Positions 17,152 through 26,440 of a stretch of DNA of 64,000 nucleotides are shown here, piece by piece. Under the pieces are notes generated by a model. It was not told the DNA's origin and did not search any database. It was given only the letters and a program-made list of their open reading frames with translations. Positions within the stretch are counted from its first letter, which is position 1; each line of letters begins with the position of its first letter. Both the position numbers and the translations under genes were made by a program. Source of the stretch: Candidatus Latescibacterota bacterium (GTDB taxonomy: Bacteria; Latescibacterota; UBA2968); the NCBI GenBank assembly GCA_022824945.1, contig JAJDYX010000055.1, positions 1 to 64,000 of the forward strand. Direction: 5' to 3'.

Positions 17152-17889
17152 TCAATGCTTACACGCCACATGCCGATCTTCGTATTTCCCTTTCAAAAAC
17201 TTCTCTGGATTGAGTTCTTCCGGCAAATAATGCCATGCCGTGCTATAGCGCGTGCGATCGCTGTGGTTATCATAGGAACCGTGCAGAAGATTAGCGGAAA
17301 ATAGAACAACAGTACCAGCGGGAATGATCAGATCCACAGCCTGTGATTCATCGACCTCTGTCCAACTGCCGTGCCTGCCTATATTTTTGCGATGCTCCAT
17401 AATCTCGCCCATCCGGTGGCTACCGGGCACCACCCGCAAACACCCATTCTCCAGATCGGAATCTTCCAGATAAATCCCACAACTGATAATGCGATCCGTA
17501 TCGGTCCCAAAATAAAAATTATCCTGATGCCAGCCCGTTGACGTGCCGCCATTGGGCAACTTGGGAAAAAACTTGGTACCAAACAAATCGATATTTTCAC
17601 CAATCAATGCCGCCACGCGGTCTAAAATTGCCGGCTCGCGCGCCAGTTCCAACACGCGGGAATCGACCACACAAACGCCCTGAATTTTGTGCAACAAACC
17701 CGCCCGGGGCACACCGCGATCGTCTAACTCGAGCGTCCAGTGCGGCACCTGCTCGGTCAGCTTGCGTCCCTCTGCGACCAGTTCATCAAACACCTGCTTG
17801 TAATAGGCCAATCGCTCGCCTTGAATCAGGGCTTTAAAAACGAGATACCCATCTTCTCGAAACTGCTGCACCTGTTCGCCAGTCAACAT
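17152..17889 (-). CDS. Phytanoyl-CoA dioxygenase (PhyH) family protein
   Basis: A 245-residue Fe(II)/2-oxoglutarate oxygenase. The iron motif H-x-D is seen in TGWHQDNFYF, the distal His is in NLLHGSYDNH, and the 2-oxoglutarate-binding Arg follows in RTRYS. Bacterial PhyH proteins hydroxylate varied small molecules, so the name does not imply phytanate. The ATG at 17889 follows GGAGG; an upstream in-frame ATG at 17901 is less well placed. It leads the leftward unit with Ldh and ThuA genes, which suggests stepwise oxidation of one compound. Another PhyH lies at 52869. Confidence 0.88.
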   Translation of the reverse strand: MLTGEQVQQFREDGYLVFKALIQGERLAYYKQVFDELVAEGRKLTEQVPHWTLELDDRGVPRAGLLHKIQGVCVVDSRVLELAREPAILDRVAALIGENIDLFGTKFFPKLPNGGTSTGWHQDNFYFGTDTDRIISCGIYLEDSDLENGCLRVVPGSHRMGEIMEHRKNIGRHGSWTEVDESQAVDLIIPAGTVVLFSANLLHGSYDNHSDRTRYSTAWHYLPEELNPEKFLKGKYEDRHVACKH

Positions 17890-17926
17890 AAAACCCTCCA
17901 TCTTGTATCTTAAAACGGGCACCACG

Positions 17927-17951
17927 AGGTGGCGGTTTCAAACCGCCACCT
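17927..17951. repeat. Perfect 12-bp-arm palindrome
   Basis: AGGTGGCGGTTT and AAACCGCCACCT are exact inverted arms around a single C. No T-run follows on either strand, so it is not an ordinary terminator. CCCCTACG follows on the right at 17955, and degenerate CTTCGTG repeats lie beyond it to 17995. It resembles a REP-like or miniature palindromic element. Confidence 0.7.
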
Positions 17952-17998
17952 ACCGCCCCTACGTTCTATCCCTTCGTGTCCTTCGTGGATTTTACATC

Positions 17999-18943
17999 TC
18001 ATTTCTCACCGCGAATTTCCCGATTCAACCGTGCGGCTTTCACCAACTCGCGCTCCAACAATTTATAATAAGCCGCAGAATCCATTGTCGATTTTTTTTT
18101 CACCAGAGCCTGCACCTCGTCAATCGCCTTGCCATAAGCGGCAACAAGCGCGGGCGAAGCACCTTTGGGAACGCGAAAATTGAGCAAAAAACAACGGTCT
18201 GCCAACACCCCATCACCCTCGCCAATATCGGACAGACGCGTACCCAACCCATCGCCATTATCATCCAAAATCGCGTTCTCTGTCGCGATCAGCCCCTCAC
18301 TCAAAAACCAGGCATCTGTCAGTGAAGATGCTTGTGTGCAAATCTCCAGAACCGAAATGCGATCATCGCGATTCTGATCGGCACTCCCATCCTCCAGTGC
18401 CTGAACAAAAAAACGCATAAATTGCGTGGCATTGCGCTGATCTGTACTGCGCGTACTCGCGCATATAATGCGCCCATCTCGACTCAGAGCATTGACAAAA
18501 GGCGCACTCATCGACGCACCATTAACAACAATAATGCGCCGCGCAGATAACGTCTTCAAAAATCCGTCCAGATCGTCCGCTGTCAAATCCGCACCGGGAA
18601 TATTCAGCTTGCCAACCTGACGTCGATAACTCCCGTGCCCAATCAAAAAAATAAACACATCGTCGTCCGGCGTTACCCGCTCTGACAAACTGCGGAATGT
18701 ATTGCGAAGGCCCGCTATTGACGACCTGCCATCGGCATTCTCACCCGTCTCATTTACCAATTGCACATTTGCTGCGGGATGATCGCATTGATCAATCAGC
18801 ACCCGGCGCAAACGCTGCCCCCAATCGTCAAACCGCTTGGAATACTCATCCTCTCCACCGCTACCGCTGATAATCACATCAAAAACAGCGGCATTCGCCT
18901 GTGCCAACATCAACACCCAAATCGAGAACACCCATAATTTCAC
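17999..18943 (-). CDS. Secreted caspase-like (C13/C14 fold) protein lacking the catalytic cysteine
   Basis: A 314-residue protein with a signal peptide. A caspase-hemoglobinase-like core includes FIFLIGHGSY, where H103 sits at the catalytic His position. The next core strand, IIVV, should be followed by the D-A-C-x-S-G cysteine loop but reads N141-G-A-S-M-S. The Cys is therefore missing and it is probably a pseudoenzyme. Residues 189-200 form a textbook EF-hand loop (D189, N191, D193, R195, S197, E200), and DDNGDGLG follows later. GTG 18943 overlaps the preceding stop as GTGA, which fixes the start. It is the last gene of the eight-gene operon. Confidence 0.75.
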   Translation of the reverse strand: MKLWVFSIWVLMLAQANAAVFDVIISGSGGEDEYSKRFDDWGQRLRRVLIDQCDHPAANVQLVNETGENADGRSSIAGLRNTFRSLSERVTPDDDVFIFLIGHGSYRRQVGKLNIPGADLTADDLDGFLKTLSARRIIVVNGASMSAPFVNALSRDGRIICASTRSTDQRNATQFMRFFVQALEDGSADQNRDDRISVLEICTQASSLTDAWFLSEGLIATENAILDDNGDGLGTRLSDIGEGDGVLADRCFLLNFRVPKGASPALVAAYGKAIDEVQALVKKKSTMDSAAYYKLLERELVKAARLNREIRGEK

Positions 18944-21297
18944 GGCTCTCCTCGCTTCCGTCTCAAATACCATTCAAGGCCGAGCAACAACACAAGTACT
19001 ATATAAAAAGGCGGAAAATGCCACAACGGAAAACGATCCAATCGCGCATGGGCCTGATCGGTATATGGAATCTGCTCGGCCAATTCGTCCAGCGCGTCCA
19101 ACTCGATAAATTTGCCCCCCGTATGTGCAGACAGGCGTTTCAAAAAGTCGGGATTATAACGCGCAGATAAAAACTCGAGATTATCCGGACGCGCCAGCAC
19201 AGCTGCGTCCAGATGCCCAACATCTGCGCCATCGGTATCGCGTGCAGTAAGTTTTACGCGGTGCAACCCCGCTTCTGTAGCCTCAAAAATCGCAGAATAC
19301 GCACCCACCTCGGCAATAGATTCAGAAACCGGCAATCTAACTGTCCCACCATTCGGTAACTCGACCAACACATCAACGGACAGCCCTTCGCGGGATTCAA
19401 AAAGAGAATCGCGCACCACAAACTTCAAATCGCGCAGGTCCCCCACCACAACATCCTCGCCGCTATCAATCATCGTCACAGGCTCTGGCACCCGCATCGC
19501 CAGCAAACGCGCCAACTGCCGCCAAAAGCGTTCGTGGGCGGCATTGTCAACATTCTGCATCATCTGCCACTGCCACGTCTCGCCCGTTCCCAGTGCCGCA
19601 CTCAAACCCTCTCCATACCGCTGCCAGGCAAACAGCGGCTGTGCATCCACAGCTTCAGACTCGGCATCCACCGTCGCCATCACCGTTGCACCAGCGCGCA
19701 CAGATGCAAACGCATTGACCCCGTAAAGCGCGGATAAATTCGCCCACTGCTCGGCATTGACTTCGGCATCTTCGCTCAAAGACCAGACCCCTGACAATAA
19801 GCCTTCAATCGTCGGCTTAGCGCGAAAAGCCACATCGTCATAATCGCCTGCAGGACCCAACACAACGGGTAACATCGGTTCAATAGTCGAATGCGCCCAC
19901 CCGCCCTCTGAGTATGCACGCGGACCGCCCAGCATCAAAAAACTGCCTCCGCGTTTGGACACAAATTCCCGCGTCAAATTTAGTTGTGCAAGAGAAAAGA
20001 AATCGCGCTCAATATCCCCCCAGATCACCAGATGGTAGCGAAAAAGTTCTGAAACATCTGAGGGATACCCACTTGCCAACTCCGATTTTGACACGCCAAT
20101 GCGGATAAAAACCGCTTCGTCATAACGCGGCGCATTCAACGCCTGATCGTCAAAGCCCTCAAAAAGGGGATTCGCCATCGTCGCATCGCGCCCCCGAAAT
20201 ACAAACTTGCGCTCGGCACCAGAAATGCGAACCAGACTCGATAGAACAAGTTGCGGTGCCCCATCTAAGGCACGTCTCAAAAACTTGCCCTCCCAATTGG
20301 GCCGCCCGCTAAAATACAAAATGCGAAAAACGCGCTCGCGATTATCCACCATAATATCCCGCGCATTATTCGCAGCAATGCGATCTTTGATCGCAACACC
20401 CGTAGTATCTGCCAAACGCGTTCGCACGCGATGTGATAGCCAGCCCTCTCTTTGCGGGTCAAAATGGAGCCGGACATAATTCTCTTCCTGCGGTCCCACA
20501 ATAGAGAGCGGTGACGACGCCACCACCCGCGTGCCGTCCAGCACCTCAACCATTACATCTTCACCACCCAACCCCTCGGCCACCACCCGCGCTGTAATCG
20601 CTACCTCATCGGACCGCACGCGCGACACCGACACATCGGCCAATGCCAGATCGCGCCAGAGATCATCGCGACCTACCCCCACCGTAAAAACGGGCACATC
20701 GCCAGGCAAATCCGTTATCGGAACAGGCGCAGCACTTTGCTGCACCCCATCGCTAAACACCACCACAGCCGACACCGCAGCACCCGACATTTGCTTGAGC
20801 ACCCCGCGAACTGCACCGACAATATCTGATCGCCCCTGATCAAACACCAGGTCTTCAACCTCATTTATGCGCGCTGTTGTGCTGCCAAACCGAAACCGCG
20901 CCACCTGGTGAGACTGCGTCAACACGCGCTCAAAATCCGACGTCTGGTACACCTGCACAAATCGTTCTGCCCGCGTCTCTCCACCATTTTCAGGCACCGT
21001 CATACTGCGAGAATCATCAAACAAAACAGGCACAAAATGTGTACCAGGCTCCAATCTCTGCGCCACCAGCGCAGGCCCCAATAACAAAAACAGCACCAGC
21101 GTCAATGCCAGCGCACGCAACCCAATCAACACCTTTGAAAGCGCAGGGCGCCGCCTGTGCCAGAAAACCATACTCACACAAAAAACAACGCCGAGCAAGA
21201 CCAGCGCCACAGGCCATGCGACATCCAGTGCAAACCGCACATCGCGATACGCAACGGTGCGCTCCCCTGCCAATAAGTGTAATAACCAGTCAGTCAC
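18940..21297 (-). CDS. Membrane VWA / amidotransferase-like protein
   Basis: A 785-residue membrane protein. Two N-terminal membrane segments (about residues 26-46 and 57-79) precede a von Willebrand A-like domain whose metal site is D94-D-S-R-S98, with VVVFSDGV later. A middle beta-rich part is followed by a class-I-amidotransferase-like region (RILYFSGRPNWEGKFLRRAL ... FLMLGGPRAYSEGGW). A further membrane helix and an RRKR tail end the protein. Large BatA-neighbour proteins with this layout are known from many FCB and planctomycete genomes, without defined function. Start and stop both overlap neighbours by 4 bp. Confidence 0.8.
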   Translation of the reverse strand: MTDWLLHLLAGERTVAYRDVRFALDVAWPVALVLLGVVFCVSMVFWHRRRPALSKVLIGLRALALTLVLFLLLGPALVAQRLEPGTHFVPVLFDDSRSMTVPENGGETRAERFVQVYQTSDFERVLTQSHQVARFRFGSTTARINEVEDLVFDQGRSDIVGAVRGVLKQMSGAAVSAVVVFSDGVQQSAAPVPITDLPGDVPVFTVGVGRDDLWRDLALADVSVSRVRSDEVAITARVVAEGLGGEDVMVEVLDGTRVVASSPLSIVGPQEENYVRLHFDPQREGWLSHRVRTRLADTTGVAIKDRIAANNARDIMVDNRERVFRILYFSGRPNWEGKFLRRALDGAPQLVLSSLVRISGAERKFVFRGRDATMANPLFEGFDDQALNAPRYDEAVFIRIGVSKSELASGYPSDVSELFRYHLVIWGDIERDFFSLAQLNLTREFVSKRGGSFLMLGGPRAYSEGGWAHSTIEPMLPVVLGPAGDYDDVAFRAKPTIEGLLSGVWSLSEDAEVNAEQWANLSALYGVNAFASVRAGATVMATVDAESEAVDAQPLFAWQRYGEGLSAALGTGETWQWQMMQNVDNAAHERFWRQLARLLAMRVPEPVTMIDSGEDVVVGDLRDLKFVVRDSLFESREGLSVDVLVELPNGGTVRLPVSESIAEVGAYSAIFEATEAGLHRVKLTARDTDGADVGHLDAAVLARPDNLEFLSARYNPDFLKRLSAHTGGKFIELDALDELAEQIPYTDQAHARLDRFPLWHFPPFYIVLVLLLGLEWYLRRKRGEP

Positions 21298-24200
21298 TTC
21301 TCACGTTCCGTCAATGCCTTAAAATACTCGGCAACACGGGTGCGGTATTGCTCGGGAATTTCATCTGACTTGCCAGCGGAAAGGCCATAGTCTCCTTTTC
21401 GCTCGCGAATCAGATCCGACAATTCTTCGGCAGACAGCGTCAAAGGCTTAATCGCGCGATCAAAAATCAAATCGTATTGCGGCACCGCCCCCTCGCGATA
21501 ATAATCGCGCCCAATACCCGCCAGATCTTCGCGGATACCCGTCAAACGCTGTCGCACACCCAAATCAGCCGGCAAAAGCGACTCGGCCTCGCGCAAGCGA
21601 TTCATCCAATCGCGAAAACCGCTTTCGGCAAAACGCCGCAACTCGTCGGGGTTTCGCGGACCCCATCCAAATCGCCCGTCGCCGCCATCCCTTTCTCCTC
21701 CCATCACACTCTCCAAACGCTCCTGCGCCCGCTCCAGCGCTTCCAGATCATCGCGCACCAGAAGTTGCGCGACACCATCGAGTTTTTCAGCCGCCTGATC
21801 CAACTTCTCCGCCACAGCGCGCTCGTGTGTTTCCGACGCACGCCACGCCCCCAATCGCACAAAACGCTCGCCCGCTTGCATATCTTCAAAAATGCCTTCG
21901 CGACTCGTCTCGCGCAGCCAGTCATTGAGCTTTTGCGACATCAAACCCTGGCTTTCGGCGGCCTTCTCTGCCAATGCACTCGCCTCCTCCATCATATCCC
22001 GGAACTCATCGGCCGTGCGTTGCTTCCCCTCGAGCATCTCTCTCAACCCGCGCTCCGCATCAGACAGCGTTCCGCGCTGCGCCTGCTGCTCCTGTGCCTG
22101 TGCGACCAAACCCTGCTGTTGGGCGCGCAAACTGTCCATCTTGTCTTGTAACATCTTCATGCGTTCAGCAGCTGCCCCGCGCGATAAATTGCCCAATTGC
22201 TCCTGTACATCGCGCAATGCGTCTAAAGCGCGATTGCCCGCAGCCCGTGCCCGTTGCAACTGATCGTTCTCCAGATTTTGCGCGCTGCGACTCATTTGCC
22301 GCCGCGCACCTTCCAATTGCTCCCGCGCCTGCCGCGCCTGTTGTGGGTCCATATCTCCAGACGCAATCTCACCATTGACCGCATCGAGCGCATCCATTGT
22401 CTGACGCTGCGCCTCGCGCAACTGCTCCAGGCGACGTTTGGCCTCCTCGCGCGCTTCGCCATCCAGCTTTTCCACCTCTGAAATCAACTGCGCCACATCT
22501 TCGTTAATCGCCGCCTGCCGCCTCGTCAATTCCTCAATTTTATTTTGTGCCTCTGCCGTCTCGGCGAGTTGCTGTTGCAGGGTAGATGCCTCTTCCCGAA
22601 AATCTCGTCGCTGCGCCAGTTCCAGACCATCTAACTCGCGTTGTTGTGCCTGGCCCCCACCGCCACCGCGTTGCCGCTGCCTGCCTTGCACAACCTCCGC
22701 CTCTCTCGGTCTCCTCTGCAACAGGTATCGATACGCGCGCTGAGCATGCCCCCATGCCCTTGCCAATGCCGCATCCGGATCGTCAAAAGACGCCTCGCTC
22801 AGTGCCCCGATGACACCCGCAAACTCAGCTTCCAAATCCGCTGCCGGATTCCTTACAGAACCCTGAACATTTTCTTGCGCTTCAATAATAGCGTGCTTCT
22901 GCTCATCGTATTCTTCCCAATCCATTCCCGACGCGCCTTTGCGCAAATTCCAGATCGCAATAATCACCTGCTTCTGGCCCTCTGCACCACCCCGCTGTCC
23001 CCTGCCCTGTCCTTGCTGGCCGCCCTCGTTACTCACAGCCTGACGATAGAGCCGTTCAAAAGGCCGAATTTCCAAAAAATAGGGATCGCCCAGATTCTCC
23101 ACCTCAGACCGTCCCGGCTTGCCATCTTCTGCCCAAATCGTCCAGGTGATAAAATCGCCCGCCGCGAGACCCAAATCTTCCAATGCCATCGGATACTCAC
23201 CCTCTGCGCTTTCTATCCGCGCTGTCTCCGTCACAAGAGAAATCCGCACGGGATCGCGCCCTGCCACCTCGTATTGCAAACCGTAATCCATAAGCCCGTA
23301 ATCGTCTTTTATCGAAAACCCAAAAGCCACTTCCTCTATTGCCGTAGCCTCGTCATCCCCGCGTGGAAAACGAACCTGTATGCGCGGCGGCTGATCCACT
23401 TTGGCCGTAATTTTATACGCGCGTGCATACTCATTTTTCTCGCCATCGGCATCCCGCAAACCCACCTCATAAGCACCGTTCTCTACAATAGACAGCTTAC
23501 CTTCCCAAACGGAATCGTCCGATTTTTCCAACGCCATTTCTTCTCCGCCATCCAATACCAGCGCTGCCTTCTCCAACACTTTATTCACCGTTACCGACAC
23601 CACCACCTCCGTGCCTTCGGGCGCCGTGATATCGCCCCCATAAGGCACATCCCGGTCTTCCATTTCCAAATAGTCGGGATAGCGATATAGAAGTCCAATT
23701 GACACGACTTCGGGCGGTGTCCACACCGAAAGCCGATACACTTTTGAACGATAAGACCCAACCTGCACCTGATATTCTGTATCGGCGTACAAATCGCGCA
23801 ATTGATGAGCAAAAACATCGCCAGTCTCTCCAGGCTCTAAAGGCGCAGTTTGCCAGTCCCCGCCCGATGCTCGCCACTGAATCGCCTTACTCGCCCCTGA
23901 GAGATCTGTCGTCACCCACACCATCTGATGCGCCCCGCGCCGCACCCGTGCATCACCCGGTTCAACCGTATAGGGCAATGGCAAAGTCGGTACAGAAAAC
24001 AACCGCCCTGCAATATCGCCCAGATCAACCTGCCACAGTGCCAGGAGCAACACAACAGTCCCCAACCCCCACACCCCAACAACCGCGCGGCGCACGCGCT
24101 TCAAAACGCGCAGATCAATCACAGGAGGAGCCTGTATCGCCGACAACTCGCGCACCTGCTGAAACACCTGCTCGGTCATCCACTCGGAAACCGGCGTTGC

Positions 24201-24530
24201 CCCGTGCAGCGACACACTGCTCACAATCAGATCCTCAAGCTCGGGATGATGTGCATCGAGAAACAACGCGATCTGCTCTCGCGTCACCACAGCCCGCTGT
24301 GGTACATACAACCACCTGTAACCCGCGCCAAAGACCAGAAAGAGAAATGTCAGAACCGGCACAATCACAGGCACGCGATCGACAAAAGCCACCACAGCGC
24401 ACACCCCAATCAGCAAACCTAAAAACACGGCACCAAATATCAACCGCCCCTGCAAACGCCGCCGCCTTTCAAACTGCGCGGCCACTTCGCGGATCGCGTG
24501 TTCCAATTTAAGTGGTAGCAATGGTATCAT
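21294..24530 (-). CDS. DUF4175-type giant membrane/coiled-coil protein
   Basis: A 1078-residue protein. It begins with two membrane helices (about residues 30-50 and 54-75), and a third lies near residue 155. A beta-sandwich region follows (strands such as YRLSVWTPPEVVSIGLLY). Next comes a very long Gln/Glu/Arg-rich helical part with a Gly/Gln low-complexity spacer (QRQRGGGGGQAQQ). Many heptad-like stretches such as EEAKRRLEQLREAQRQ suggest extended coiled coils. The size and layout match DUF4175 proteins. Role unknown; scaffolding across the periplasm is a guess. Its ATGA overlaps tie it to genes on both sides. Confidence 0.75.
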   Translation of the reverse strand: MIPLLPLKLEHAIREVAAQFERRRRLQGRLIFGAVFLGLLIGVCAVVAFVDRVPVIVPVLTFLFLVFGAGYRWLYVPQRAVVTREQIALFLDAHHPELEDLIVSSVSLHGATPVSEWMTEQVFQQVRELSAIQAPPVIDLRVLKRVRRAVVGVWGLGTVVLLLALWQVDLGDIAGRLFSVPTLPLPYTVEPGDARVRRGAHQMVWVTTDLSGASKAIQWRASGGDWQTAPLEPGETGDVFAHQLRDLYADTEYQVQVGSYRSKVYRLSVWTPPEVVSIGLLYRYPDYLEMEDRDVPYGGDITAPEGTEVVVSVTVNKVLEKAALVLDGGEEMALEKSDDSVWEGKLSIVENGAYEVGLRDADGEKNEYARAYKITAKVDQPPRIQVRFPRGDDEATAIEEVAFGFSIKDDYGLMDYGLQYEVAGRDPVRISLVTETARIESAEGEYPMALEDLGLAAGDFITWTIWAEDGKPGRSEVENLGDPYFLEIRPFERLYRQAVSNEGGQQGQGRGQRGGAEGQKQVIIAIWNLRKGASGMDWEEYDEQKHAIIEAQENVQGSVRNPAADLEAEFAGVIGALSEASFDDPDAALARAWGHAQRAYRYLLQRRPREAEVVQGRQRQRGGGGGQAQQRELDGLELAQRRDFREEASTLQQQLAETAEAQNKIEELTRRQAAINEDVAQLISEVEKLDGEAREEAKRRLEQLREAQRQTMDALDAVNGEIASGDMDPQQARQAREQLEGARRQMSRSAQNLENDQLQRARAAGNRALDALRDVQEQLGNLSRGAAAERMKMLQDKMDSLRAQQQGLVAQAQEQQAQRGTLSDAERGLREMLEGKQRTADEFRDMMEEASALAEKAAESQGLMSQKLNDWLRETSREGIFEDMQAGERFVRLGAWRASETHERAVAEKLDQAAEKLDGVAQLLVRDDLEALERAQERLESVMGGERDGGDGRFGWGPRNPDELRRFAESGFRDWMNRLREAESLLPADLGVRQRLTGIREDLAGIGRDYYREGAVPQYDLIFDRAIKPLTLSAEELSDLIRERKGDYGLSAGKSDEIPEQYRTRVAEYFKALTEREK

Positions 24531-26440
24531 GTCCGTACCTCCCGCACACTCAAATACGCGGCATAAAAATGTTCGAGCAAAAGCAAGGCGAGCAAAAATC
24601 CAAGCACCCAGCGACCGTATTCATACACAATCGAAAGATCTGTCGATGATTTGCCATCTTTCTGAAATAACACGGGCGTATCGCACAGCCGAATCTCAAA
24701 TTCCGCGGGCGTTATCCGCGCCAAATCGCTCTCTCGATCCGCAACATTGACCGATGCGATCTGCGTCCCCCACTGATATACGCCTGGCGCATGGAATATG
24801 CGGGCATCGCCAACTATAGAATCCGATCCCTCTGGTCCCATAACCCGTTCCACTGTATCAGAAGTACTTATGGCATCACCCACCAGGTAATCTGTCTCGA
24901 TCTCTCGATCACCTGATAAATAGCGCAACGTCTCGTGTAACAAAGGCACAAACCGCGGCGTCCGCGCCAGATTTGACCGATCAAACCCCATTCCACCACC
25001 CCAGACCACGATGCGCCCCTCTCCTATTTTACCTTCGACAATAGCGGGCATAAGATCGTCGTATTTTGCCAGCACCGCGGCTGAACTGTCGGCGTTAATA
25101 ACGTGGTAATTCTCATATCGCACAGATGAAAAATCGTTAAACCGCGCGCCCCTGAAAGGACGAAAAATCGGGTGTTCCAAATCGACCCACGCCAGCGCGG
25201 CATAACCCGCATCCTCCACCCCTGAAACCCGGATATTCGCGCGCGCGAGCAAGGCATTCACAGACTGAATATCGGCATCTCTGCGAAGCGGCAAAAACAG
25301 CGCACCGCCATTCTCAACATAGTCTGCAAACTCACTTACAGAAACCACATCTTCGGCAATCACCACCGACCCCATAAGTTCCCCAGACCAGATCAAACGC
25401 CAGTCCGCGCCTTCGGGCACAGCAGCTTTGAGCATAAACTGCGTGACCTCCGAAGTGTTCAACACCGCGATGGGATGTTGCGGTTTGGCAATCCACGCAA
25501 AAAAACGCCGATCATCTCGCTGTAATCCATCGCCACCGGCAAGTGAGACATATCCGTTTATCCCATCCTCCAGAGGTACGGAGAAAGCCACCTGTGTGGC
25601 ATTGCCCTGCAACACTGTCACATCGCGCGTTTCTACCACTTCGCCACCGGCCATTAGTTGCACAGCAAGCGCGTCCTGTCCAGACCAATTTCTCACCCGA
25701 GCGCGAACCCGCAATACATCGTCTTTTCCAGCCCGCACAGCGAGCGCGTCAACCGACGCATTAGACACCTGAGAGGTCCCCACATCCACCGCTTGAAGCT
25801 CAATCGCACCCGGCAGTCGCCATCCCATATCGGACACCGGCATACCACTCGCCTGAAAATCGCTAATCACATGAACCACGCGCCGCACCTGAGCGGTATC
25901 GACCGCAAAAACATGTTCAACCGCCTGAAGTGCCAAAGCATAATCGGTATGTGCCCACGTCACATCGGCGATCTCAATAGCGCGTTGCACATCTGCCACA
26001 TCGCCAGGTGGCACATCCACCACAGCCTGCTGTGCAAATCGCACAAACCCGACTCGGTCTCCTGGCGCCACAGTCTCCAGAACGGATTTCGCCTCCATTT
26101 TCGCACGCTCCCACGCTCCGTCATATCCCATACTCAACGAAACATCCATCGCAATCACATGATCAGTCGTTCCCGAAGACACCGCTTCAGCATCCAACAT
26201 CATCTCTTGAAAAGGCCGCGCAAACACAAGTGCCAGGGCAACCAACGCAGCCATTCGCAACAACATCAACACAACGTGTTGAACGCGCCTGCGCTCAATC
26301 ACCTCGCGCTTAACATCGGGCACAAACATCAAACTGCTAAACCGCACAGTCTCGCGCTCCGGGCGACGAATGCGATGCACAAAATAGGGAATGCCAATCA
26401 GCGCAACCCCAAATGCAAAAAGCGGAGCCAGCAACCCCAT
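24527..26440 (-). CDS. BatA-like aerotolerance-regulator VWA protein
   Basis: A 637-residue membrane protein. The N-terminal BatA-type helices (GLLAPLFAFGVALIGIPYFVHRIRRP, then a second helix near residues 57-75) lead to a von Willebrand A domain with intact metal site D99-V-S-L-S103 and HVISDF. A C-terminal amidotransferase-like part and a last membrane helix (WVLGFLLALLLLEHFYAAYL) follow. BatA proteins work with MoxR ATPases. A GTG directly precedes ATG 26440, and AGGAGG at a proper distance supports the ATG. It starts at the upstream DUF58 stop. Confidence 0.85.
   Translation of the reverse strand: MGLLAPLFAFGVALIGIPYFVHRIRRPERETVRFSSLMFVPDVKREVIERRRVQHVVLMLLRMAALVALALVFARPFQEMMLDAEAVSSGTTDHVIAMDVSLSMGYDGAWERAKMEAKSVLETVAPGDRVGFVRFAQQAVVDVPPGDVADVQRAIEIADVTWAHTDYALALQAVEHVFAVDTAQVRRVVHVISDFQASGMPVSDMGWRLPGAIELQAVDVGTSQVSNASVDALAVRAGKDDVLRVRARVRNWSGQDALAVQLMAGGEVVETRDVTVLQGNATQVAFSVPLEDGINGYVSLAGGDGLQRDDRRFFAWIAKPQHPIAVLNTSEVTQFMLKAAVPEGADWRLIWSGELMGSVVIAEDVVSVSEFADYVENGGALFLPLRRDADIQSVNALLARANIRVSGVEDAGYAALAWVDLEHPIFRPFRGARFNDFSSVRYENYHVINADSSAAVLAKYDDLMPAIVEGKIGEGRIVVWGGGMGFDRSNLARTPRFVPLLHETLRYLSGDREIETDYLVGDAISTSDTVERVMGPEGSDSIVGDARIFHAPGVYQWGTQIASVNVADRESDLARITPAEFEIRLCDTPVLFQKDGKSSTDLSIVYEYGRWVLGFLLALLLLEHFYAAYLSVREVRT

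Noticed and set aside
17927-17951. Palindrome as an intrinsic terminator
   Set aside because: No T-run follows on either strand.
22641-23690. Long plus-strand frame
   Set aside because: Shadow of the DUF4175 gene, with Cys/His/Arg-rich nonsense composition.
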